64,000 bases of DNA from JBHOQS01 sp042408875 (lineage in GTDB: Bacteria; Chloroflexota; UBA11872; JBHOQS01), in contig JBHOQS010000015.1 in the NCBI GenBank assembly GCA_042408875.1, forward strand, positions 124,001-188,000, written 5' to 3'. The translations under genes were made by a program, and so were the position numbers. This document shows, one piece after another, positions 43,468 to 50,373 of this stretch. Under the pieces are notes generated by a model. That model saw nothing but the letters and a program-made list of their open reading frames with translations, did no database searches and was not told the origin of the DNA. Numbering within the stretch: position 1 is the first letter of the stretch; every line of letters begins with the position of its first letter.

Positions 43468-43890
43468 CTAGCGTCGAGGCCGGAACTTCGGCAGGGTGAT
43501 CTCGGGGGTAACGTCCTCGTAGACGACCTCGACCGGCATGCCGATACGTAGCTGCGCGGGATCGGGGGCGACCTGCACGAGGTTCGTCAGCATGCGCACG
43601 CCTTCGTCGAGCTCCACGAGGGCGACCACGTATGGCAGCTCAGCCTGAAACGCCGCCCCAGGATGCCGGTACACGATAGTGAATGAATACACCACGCCAC
43701 GTCCACTTATTGGGGTCCATTCCAGCGCGGCGCTGAAGCAGTGCGGGCACAGCGGCCGCGGATAGAACACATACCGGCCGCAGGCAGCGCAGCGCTGGAT
43801 GCGCATAGCATGGGCTTTCACGCTTTCCCAGAAGGGCCGCGTCACCGGATCTGGCTCTGGGAGTGGCTTGGTGTACGACTGCGGTGTCAC
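43468..43890 (-). CDS. DUF35 Zn-ribbon/OB-fold protein
   Basis: A 140-residue acyl-CoA-associated DUF35 protein. The rubredoxin-like zinc ribbon is CAACGRYVFYPRPLCPHC; the OB domain follows (GRGVVYSFTIVYRHPG, PYVVALVELDEGVRMLTNLV). The start GTG has a GAGGAGG ribosome-binding site. Family knowledge: DUF35 proteins pair with thiolase-fold partners (for example ChsH2 with Ltp2 aldolase in steroid side-chain degradation). The partner here is encoded just upstream on the same strand, with a 99-base gap. Confidence 0.88.
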   Translation of the reverse strand: MTPQSYTKPLPEPDPVTRPFWESVKAHAMRIQRCAACGRYVFYPRPLCPHCFSAALEWTPISGRGVVYSFTIVYRHPGAAFQAELPYVVALVELDEGVRMLTNLVQVAPDPAQLRIGMPVEVVYEDVTPEITLPKFRPRR

Positions 43891-43989
43891 CGTTCCTCCT
43901 CGCCGGCCTGCGTGCGCACAGCCTGCGCGTGCAGAGATGCAGACACACCAGACATGCCTTCCGTACTGGCGCCCGAGCGACCCCGCCGG

Positions 43990-45147
43990 TCACACGCCCA
44001 GAATGGCAGTGCCCGCTGAGGAGAGCACGCCGCCCGTGCCATGCACCAGCGCCAGTCTAGCGTCGCGGACCTGCCGCTCCGGCTGCCCGGCCGCGGCATA
44101 GTCGCCGCGGAGCTGCCGCACGGCTTCGATGATCGTGAAGATGCCGAACATGCCCGGGTGCGTATACGATAGCCCGCCGCCCTGGGTATTCAGCGGAAAG
44201 TCGCCGCCGGGCGCGGTGCGCTGGCCGGCGACGAACGCGCCCCCCTCCCCCTTCTTGCAGAAGCCCAGGTCCTCCAACGACAGCAGCACGGTGAAGGTGA
44301 AGCTGTCATAGATCTCCGCGACATCGATGTCCTCGGGGCGCACGCCGGCCATGGCGAAGGCACGCTGGCCGGAGACCTGCGCCGGTGAGCTGGTGAGATC
44401 GGGCATCTGGCTGATGATGGCGTGGTCGTGGTGCTCGCCGAAGCCCAGTACATGCACCGGTGTCTTGTGCGTGTCCCGCGCCCGCTCCGCACTGGTGAGC
44501 ACCACAGCGCCGCCAGCGTCGGTGACCAGGCAGCAGTCCAACAGGTGGAAGGGCCAGCTTATCCAGCGGCTCTGTAAGACGTCATCGATCGTGATAGGCT
44601 CGCGCATGAGCGCTTTCGGGTTCATGGCCGCCCACTTGCGCGTCGCTACAGCGATCTCGGCGAGCTGCTCGTGTGTCGTGCCGTAGAGGTACATATGTCG
44701 CGCACACGCTAGCGCATAGGCCCCCAGCGGCATGGGCAGGCCGAACGGCACCTCGAACTGGGCATGGTTCACGCCATACAAACTGCTCGGCAGCTGCCCC
44801 ACCCGCGAACGACCTGACTGGCCGTGGCTGATCAGGGCCACGCGGCACAGCCCGTTGGCGATAGCCGTGACCGCATGGCCCAGGTGGATCACGAACGATG
44901 AGCCGCCCACGCTGGTGCTATCGGTATAGACCGGCCGGATGCCCAGGTACTCGCCTAGCTCGATGGTAGACAGCCCGGCAGTGAAGAGCCCGTCCACCTC
45001 GCTCTTGTCGATGCCGGCGTCGGCCAAGGCGTTGCGCGCCGCCTCGGCGTGTAGCTGAAGTGCTGATTTGTGCGGAAGAATGCCGATCTCGTCGGACTCA
45101 TCCACGCCGACGATGGCGACTTTGCCGGAGAGGGGATGCGTACTCAC
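43990..45147 (-). CDS. Thiolase-fold protein (Ltp/SCP-x like) without the nucleophile Cys
   Basis: A 385-residue thiolase-superfamily protein. The usual thiolase nucleophile region (VNxxCASG) here reads DSTSVGGSSFVIHLGHA, with no cysteine. The distal motif THPGMFGIFTIIEAV keeps the catalytic His, and EIYDSFTFTVLL supplies a Tyr-Asp pair seen in Ltp-type aldolases. With a DUF35 partner next door, a retro-aldolase acting on an acyl-CoA is likelier than a condensing thiolase. GTG 45147 overlaps the SDR stop (GTGA) and has GGGAG upstream, hence the start choice. Confidence 0.82.
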   Translation of the reverse strand: MSTHPLSGKVAIVGVDESDEIGILPHKSALQLHAEAARNALADAGIDKSEVDGLFTAGLSTIELGEYLGIRPVYTDSTSVGGSSFVIHLGHAVTAIANGLCRVALISHGQSGRSRVGQLPSSLYGVNHAQFEVPFGLPMPLGAYALACARHMYLYGTTHEQLAEIAVATRKWAAMNPKALMREPITIDDVLQSRWISWPFHLLDCCLVTDAGGAVVLTSAERARDTHKTPVHVLGFGEHHDHAIISQMPDLTSSPAQVSGQRAFAMAGVRPEDIDVAEIYDSFTFTVLLSLEDLGFCKKGEGGAFVAGQRTAPGGDFPLNTQGGGLSYTHPGMFGIFTIIEAVRQLRGDYAAAGQPERQVRDARLALVHGTGGVLSSAGTAILGV

Positions 45148-46133
45148 CAGTGCTCCCGTGCCCAAAAGGTGATGCCCGGCGCCACCTCACGCCAGCCCTG
45201 CTCTGGCAACTGGCGTAGCAGGCCTGCCGATCCAGTGGCCGCCGGCGGCGGCTCCAAATACGCGCCCAGCGTCTGAGGAAACAGCGCGTGCAACTCCTCC
45301 GGCTCCCAGCGCCGCTGGTGACGCAGGACGCCGGCGATGCGCGGCTGCCCGAAGAGGGCGATCTGGTAGCCGAAGGCACCGAACACCTGGCCGGTGATCT
45401 CCTGGGCCGCATCGCTGGCCAGGTAGACTACCAGCGGCGCCACATTCTCCGGGTCGCGCTCGGTGCCCGCAGCGACTTCGCTGGGCCAGCGGCCCGTCTG
45501 CTCGAAGAACTCACGACCCTGGGGTGTCGAGTCGATCATGCGCGTGGCAGCCACAGGCATGATGGCATTGGCCGTCACATTGTAGCGTCCCAGGGCGTTG
45601 GCACACGACCAGATGAGGCCCAGGATGCCCGCTTTGGCCGCGGCGTAGTTGGGCTGGCCGGGCATGCCGTACACCGAGGTGGACGACATGGCAATGATGC
45701 GGCCCGATCGCTGGGCGCGGAAGCGCTGCGAGGCGTGGTGGATCACATTGTAGGCGCCTTTCAGGTGCACGGCGATGACCGCGTCCCACTCCTCCTCGGT
45801 CATGTTGAAGATCATGCGGTCACGGAGAATGCCTGCCGCATGCACCACGATGTCGATCTTCCCGAAGATGGTCACACACTGTTCGACCATCCGCGCGGCC
45901 TGGGTAAAGTCAGCCACCGAACCGGTGTTGGCGACGGCCGTGCCGCTGGCGGCGCGGATCTCCTCCACGACCTGCTCGGCCGGCCGCGGGTCCATGCCCT
46001 CGCCTGCCAGCGAGGCGCCCACATCGTTGACCACCACGCCCGCCCCCGCACGGGCCAATGCCACGGCGATGCCCCGTCCGATGCCTCGTCCGGCGCCGGT
46101 CACCAGCGCCGCCTTCCCGTCAAGCATGCCCAT
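45144..46133 (-). CDS. SDR family oxidoreductase, MFE-2/17beta-HSD4-like
   Basis: A 329-residue SDR. Cofactor site LVTGAGRGIGRGIAVALARAG, then VVVNDVGASLAGEGMD, typical of the (3R)-hydroxyacyl-CoA dehydrogenase part of multifunctional enzyme 2; catalytic Ser in MSSTSVYG and Tyr/Lys in PNYAAAKAGIL. An additional ~80-residue C-terminal tail carries GQVFGAFGYQIALFGQP, also seen in that subgroup. It lies six bases after the enolase-family gene and overlaps the thiolase start by four bases, so the three are one operon, pointing to acyl-CoA side-chain oxidation. Confidence 0.85.
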   Translation of the reverse strand: MGMLDGKAALVTGAGRGIGRGIAVALARAGAGVVVNDVGASLAGEGMDPRPAEQVVEEIRAASGTAVANTGSVADFTQAARMVEQCVTIFGKIDIVVHAAGILRDRMIFNMTEEEWDAVIAVHLKGAYNVIHHASQRFRAQRSGRIIAMSSTSVYGMPGQPNYAAAKAGILGLIWSCANALGRYNVTANAIMPVAATRMIDSTPQGREFFEQTGRWPSEVAAGTERDPENVAPLVVYLASDAAQEITGQVFGAFGYQIALFGQPRIAGVLRHQRRWEPEELHALFPQTLGAYLEPPPAATGSAGLLRQLPEQGWREVAPGITFWAREHW

Positions 46134-46139
46134 AGATGT

Positions 46140-47288
46140 TCACCATTCCTGATCGTAGCTGAGCACCCGGCGCGTCTGCGGCCCACGATATGGATACCGA
46201 GCCAGGGCATCCTCATTGAGCTCGATCCCGATGCCAGGTCCTTGCGGAAGAGCGATGAAGCCATTCTCGACCTGCAGCGGGTTCACTGCGATCTCGTTCG
46301 CCACCGGCTCCCAGCTCACAGGGTATTCCATGATCAGGAAGTTGGGAATGCAGGCGGCGATCTGAAGACTGGCGGCCAGGCCCACGGTCGTGCTATTGTT
46401 GCCGTGCGGCGCCACCGCCACCAGGTACGCCTCGGCCATGGCGGCGATCTCCCGCAGCTCAAGCAGCCCGCCCACGTTGCAGATATCCGGGTTGATGATG
46501 TCGGCGGCGCGCTGCTCGAACGCCAGCCGGAACTCTCGCTTGGTGTAGAGCGCCTCGCCGGCGACCACGGGGATACCGATCTGCTGGCGCACCTCGGCGA
46601 TGGCGTCCAGGTGCTCGGCCGGACAGGGTTCCTCGTACCAGAACGGGCGGTACGGCTCGATCCGCCGCGCCACACGGACAGCGGTGGCCGGCGCCAGGCG
46701 GCGGTGCACCTCGATCAGAATGTCTACGTCGGGCCCGACCGCCTCGCGCACTGCCGCCACCCGCGCGACCGCCATGTCCTCGGCCGCGCGGTCGATGTGC
46801 TCGTCCCACGGCCCGGGGAATGGGTCGAACTTGAGCGCCGTGTAGCCCCTGGCTACTGTGGTACGCGCTCGCTGCACCAGGCCTTCCAGGCCGGGGCCGC
46901 CTTCTCCTGAGGGCTGGCCATAGACACGGATGCGGCTGCGACATGGCCCGCCCAGCAGGTTGTACACCGGCTGGTTCAGGGCCTTCCCGACGATATCCCA
47001 CAGCGCGATCTCTAGGCCGCTCACCGCACAGTAGAAGTCCATGCTGCCACGCTTGATCGAGAGGTCACGGTAGAGCGCCCGCGTGAACTGCTTGATATGA
47101 AATGGATCGCGCCCAACCAGGTAGCTCCCAAGCTCCTGGGTCAACCGCTCGAGCGCGGGCTCCCGTCCTGTGACGGTGTACACCTCACCCCAGCCGTGGA
47201 TGCCGGCATCGGTTTCTACCTTTACGAACAGCACGGTCTTGGCGCGCTCCGGCTGCACCAGGAAGGTCTTCACCCCTGTCACACGCAT
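46140..47288 (-). CDS. Enolase superfamily sugar-acid dehydratase (mandelate racemase/galactonate dehydratase-like)
   Basis: A 382-residue enolase-superfamily protein. N-terminal capping domain ends around residue 125. Metal ligands: Asp/Glu region DILIEVHRRL, WYEEPC and VVAGEAL; the catalytic base candidates are Lys in ALKFDPFPG and His in VAPHGNNSTT. This layout fits sugar-acid dehydratases (galactonate/gluconate/mannonate group), which remove water from an aldonate to give 2-keto-3-deoxy sugars. The exact substrate is unknown. It leads the SDR-thiolase-DUF35 operon, an odd combination of sugar-acid and acyl-CoA genes. Confidence 0.88.
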   Translation of the reverse strand: MRVTGVKTFLVQPERAKTVLFVKVETDAGIHGWGEVYTVTGREPALERLTQELGSYLVGRDPFHIKQFTRALYRDLSIKRGSMDFYCAVSGLEIALWDIVGKALNQPVYNLLGGPCRSRIRVYGQPSGEGGPGLEGLVQRARTTVARGYTALKFDPFPGPWDEHIDRAAEDMAVARVAAVREAVGPDVDILIEVHRRLAPATAVRVARRIEPYRPFWYEEPCPAEHLDAIAEVRQQIGIPVVAGEALYTKREFRLAFEQRAADIINPDICNVGGLLELREIAAMAEAYLVAVAPHGNNSTTVGLAASLQIAACIPNFLIMEYPVSWEPVANEIAVNPLQVENGFIALPQGPGIGIELNEDALARYPYRGPQTRRVLSYDQEW

Positions 47289-48037
47289 CGGGCCTCACTC
47301 CCTCGATTTCTGTTTTCTCACCTTCTCCCGTTTGCTCATCGTCACGATACGACGCCGGCGCCAGCGCACCCTGCCGCCAGGGCCTCGCCTTACACCAGGT
47401 GCCAGGCCGCACCGACTCTACCGTCAATACATTGGCCTGTCCAGTAGGTCCAGGCCTTATATCTGCCCCCCCGCCCAGGCCTTGTCCCTGCCCTGTTCCC
47501 AGCGTGTCCCTGGGCCCGTCCATTCCCGGCAGGCTCAGGGCGCTCCCCCGGGCTGGGACGCGGGGCACCCCTTGTGGGTGCCCCGCTACAGGCTACAGGC
47601 TACAGGCCGGGCTACAGGCCGGGCGCCACGTGTCTGTTGGCCGGCAGGTCTCTTCCCTTCGCGAGGCAAGGCGTTGCGAGAACGCTCGCACGGCTCACCC
47701 CCGTGCACTTCGTTCCCCTCGCAGGGGCGGGCCTCGTGCCTCCTCCTTGGCCCTGCGACTATGCCGGAGCGCAGCGGTGGCAGGAAATGGCAGCTCTTCT
47801 GAAGTAAGTGGCGCTCCACGCAGCCGTTAATGAGAGCTGAGATTGAGATGCTGAGATTGAGATATGGAGCTGTGAACGAGCAAGTCCGGACACACGTGAG
47901 AATGACTGAGACCGGAGTGGAAAAACGGAGGGGGAAATCCGGCTGAAAAACAGGCTCAGGAGGGTGTACCTAGTATGCTGGACACAGCGCCGGCGCTGCG
48001 ACGGAGCCACTCTCAGGCAGGAGGCGAGAGGCGGCTC
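47289..48037. other. Long repeat-rich spacer
   Basis: About 750 bases without a convincing gene. Contents: a perfect 11-bp hairpin (GCGGGGCACCC / GGGTGCCCCGC, 47560-47586), a run of CTACAGG/CCGGGCTACAGG copies (47584-47623), and GAGATTGAGATGCTGAGATT with further GAGCTG words near 47830-47870. It separates a minus-strand operon from the plus-strand lipid cassette. Confidence 0.6.
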
Positions 48038-48658
48038 ATGCAGGGAGGAGGCAGGAGAGCAGGGGTGCCGTTCACGGTTGCGTGCCGCGCCGCGTACGAC
48101 TGGTGGGAAGGCTTCGCCGGCAGCCGCATCGCGACATGGACGATGTTCCTCTGGGCGCTCGCCGAGGCGACTGTCTGGCCGGTGATCCCCGACTTCCTAC
48201 TCGCGCCGTTGGCGGCCGCCAACCGTCGCCGTTTCTTCGTGCCACTGGCGGCGGCCATTGCCGGATCAGCCCTCGGTGGCGTGGCGGCCTACCTGGCTGC
48301 CTCTCTGCTGCCTAACGACGCCGGCTCGCTGCTGCGGCTCCTTCCACTCGTAAGCGCGCGACAGATCAGCGCCGCACAGCAAAGCCTGGCCGCCTGGGGC
48401 GCCGCGGCGTTTCTCTTCCAGCCCTGGAGCGGCGTGCCGCTCAAGGTCTGGGTAGTCGTGGCTGCGGGGCAGGGCATGCCGCCCTGGCCGGCGATCCCGC
48501 TGTTCATCGCCGCACGGGCAGTGCGGATGGCAGGCGTCGCTCTGGGGGCGCGGCTACTGGCCGGCCGGTTCGCCGGCATAGTGCGCGACTTCTCGCTGTC
48601 CCTGGGAGCCATCTATGTGGCGCTGTTCTGTTGCGGCTGGTGGCTGCTCACACGGTGA
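48038..48658 (+). CDS. DedA/YqaA-like integral membrane protein
   Basis: A ~206-residue membrane protein of the SNARE-associated/DedA type. Hydrophobic segments lie around ATWTMFLWALAEATVWPVIP, FFVPLAAAIAGSALGGVAAYLAASLL, AWGAAAFLFQPWSGVPLKVWVVVAA and the C-terminal SLGAIYVALFCCGWWLL. The acidic/Pro-rich first segment (EATVWPVIPDFLLAPLA) is typical. DedA proteins are linked to lipid flipping. I chose ATG 48038; GTG 48065 with GGAG upstream is an alternative. It is the first gene of the lipid cassette. Confidence 0.75.
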   Translation: MQGGGRRAGVPFTVACRAAYDWWEGFAGSRIATWTMFLWALAEATVWPVIPDFLLAPLAAANRRRFFVPLAAAIAGSALGGVAAYLAASLLPNDAGSLLRLLPLVSARQISAAQQSLAAWGAAAFLFQPWSGVPLKVWVVVAAGQGMPPWPAIPLFIAARAVRMAGVALGARLLAGRFAGIVRDFSLSLGAIYVALFCCGWWLLTR

Positions 48659-48785
48659 TCTGGAGCAGGTCGCCACAGATCGAGCGCAACAGGAGCGCCT
48701 GTGCGCATGGGCGGGAGGTAGGCGCCGCCGAGGCGTCGCCTGGATTGCCAGCGTACCGCTCGTGCGTATGGGAGGGAGGTGGCCT

Positions 48786-49400
48786 GTGGGAATCTATGCG
48801 ATCAAGCCAGCCTTCCAGCGCTCACTGCATGGCGTGGAAGACTGGCTGGTGCAGCAGCACGTACATCCGGATGTACTCACCTTCGCTGCGCTGGCGCTCT
48901 CGCTGGCCGGTGGAGTGCTCCTGTACTTTGCGGGGAGCCTGCCGCGCTGGCTGCTCCTCCTCGTGCCGGTCGTAGCACTGGGACGGACCGCGCTGAACGC
49001 GCTGGACGGGCTCGTGGCGCGGCGTACCGGCACGGCGCGGCCGTGGGGAGAAGTGCTGAACGAAGCGTGCGACCGCCTGGCCGACCTCGCGCTCTTCGGC
49101 GGGCTCGCCTTCGCCCCCTACAGCAACATCTACCTTGGTGCCGCAACGCTCGCCGCCATGCTCTTCTCTAGCTACTTGGGCGTGCTCTCGAAGGCAGCAG
49201 GCGGGCCACGCGTGTACACCGGCATTATGGCCAAGGCCGATCGCATGATCTTCCTGGCGCTCGGCGCTCTTATCGCGCTGAGCCTGAACGACCTGCGTGT
49301 CCTGAGCCACCTCCAGGCCATCGTGTTGGCAGGGGTCATCGTCTCGAGCATTCAGAGGCTGGTGCGCATCCATGAGCATCTCGCCGGCCAATCCGCTTGA
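48786..49400 (+). CDS. CDP-alcohol phosphatidyltransferase family protein (YnbA-like)
   Basis: A 204-residue integral membrane enzyme that should transfer a phosphatidyl group from CDP-diacylglycerol to an alcohol. The family motif D1xxD2GxxARx8GxxxD3xxxD4 here reads NALDGLVARR ... WGEVLNEACD: D1 and D3 are Asn, D2 and D4 are kept. The same NALDG/LNE variant occurs in YnbA-type proteins encoded next to CdsA-like genes, so it is probably a subfamily trait rather than loss of function. GTG 48786 has GGGAGG just upstream. Its end overlaps the cdsA start by 29 bases. Confidence 0.85.
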   Translation: MGIYAIKPAFQRSLHGVEDWLVQQHVHPDVLTFAALALSLAGGVLLYFAGSLPRWLLLLVPVVALGRTALNALDGLVARRTGTARPWGEVLNEACDRLADLALFGGLAFAPYSNIYLGAATLAAMLFSSYLGVLSKAAGGPRVYTGIMAKADRMIFLALGALIALSLNDLRVLSHLQAIVLAGVIVSSIQRLVRIHEHLAGQSA

Positions 49401-50298
49401 GCACGCCCTGTTTGCGCCGGCCGCAGCTACGCTCGGCGGCGTGCTCTGCGCCCTGTTCGCGGTGCTGTGCGTGATCGAGCGGCGCCACCTGGCTGAGCTG
49501 TGGCAGCGTACGCTCTTCCAGCGCTGGCTCACCTGGCTGGCTATTGGCCCCCTCTGGCTGGTTGCGACGCTGGGCGGGAGCCTCGCGCTGCTCATCCTGG
49601 TGAGCGCGTTCGTGCTCCAGGGGCTGCGGGAATACGCCCGCGTGACCGGCCTGCCGCCAGTGTACCGTTACCTGCTCCCCGCGACCGGCTTACTCGCTGG
49701 ACCAGCCGCCCTGCTGGCGCCCGAGACCTTTTCGGTGCTGCCACCGCTCCTGCTCCTGGCCGGTACGTTCGTGCCGCTGCTCCAGCAGGACACGCGCAGT
49801 GGGATGCGGCACCTCGCCTTCGCTGCCCTGGGGTGGACGTACCTCCCCTGGCTGCTGGGACATCTTCTCCTGATACACGCGCGCATCGACGGCGGGTCGG
49901 GCCTGGTGCTTGCCCTCGGCCCGGCTGTGGCGCTCAGCGACGTGGGAGCGTTCACGGCCGGCAAGCTGCTCGGCCGGCATAAGCTCGCGCCCGCGCTGAG
50001 CCCGAACAAGACCTGGGAGGGCGTCGCCGGTAATGTTCTCGGCGCCTACGCCGGCACCGGCCTCATGCATTTCGCTCTGCCCGAGGCCGTTCGTGGCTGG
50101 CTCCTGACCACGCTGCCGCTCGTGGTTGCCCTAGGGGCTGTGTGGGGCGACCTCCTTGAGTCGTTGCTCAAGCGGGAGTTCGGCGTCAAGGATACAGGAA
50201 ACTGGTTACCCGGCTTCGGCGGCCTGCTGGATCGCATAGACAGCCTGATCGTCGCGGCACCGCTGGGATACTACTACCTCTGGCTGGTCGTTCGGTAG
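49372..50298 (+). CDS. Phosphatidate cytidylyltransferase (CdsA family, YnbB-like)
   Basis: A 308-residue multi-spanning enzyme making CDP-diacylglycerol from phosphatidate and CTP. The C-terminal signature is present: SDVGAFTAGKLLGRHKLAP, SPNKTWEGVAGNVLGAY and GDLLESLLKREFGVKD ... LPGFGGLLDRIDS. About eight hydrophobic segments are visible. The gene begins inside the 3' end of the phosphatidyltransferase gene, so the two are translationally coupled, as in the ynbAB pair of enterobacteria. Confidence 0.92.
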   Translation: MSISPANPLEHALFAPAAATLGGVLCALFAVLCVIERRHLAELWQRTLFQRWLTWLAIGPLWLVATLGGSLALLILVSAFVLQGLREYARVTGLPPVYRYLLPATGLLAGPAALLAPETFSVLPPLLLLAGTFVPLLQQDTRSGMRHLAFAALGWTYLPWLLGHLLLIHARIDGGSGLVLALGPAVALSDVGAFTAGKLLGRHKLAPALSPNKTWEGVAGNVLGAYAGTGLMHFALPEAVRGWLLTTLPLVVALGAVWGDLLESLLKREFGVKDTGNWLPGFGGLLDRIDSLIVAAPLGYYYLWLVVR

Positions 50299-50373
50299 GC
50301 TCTACCTCGGCGGTTTCATGCCTGCTACGGCACGCAGCCGGAGGCAGGCGCTCTACGGGAGTAGCGAAAAGCG

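Noticed and set aside
45288..46910. 540-codon plus-strand frame over the SDR and enolase-family genes
   Set aside because: Antisense shadow; the minus-strand genes have complete motifs and operon-like overlaps.
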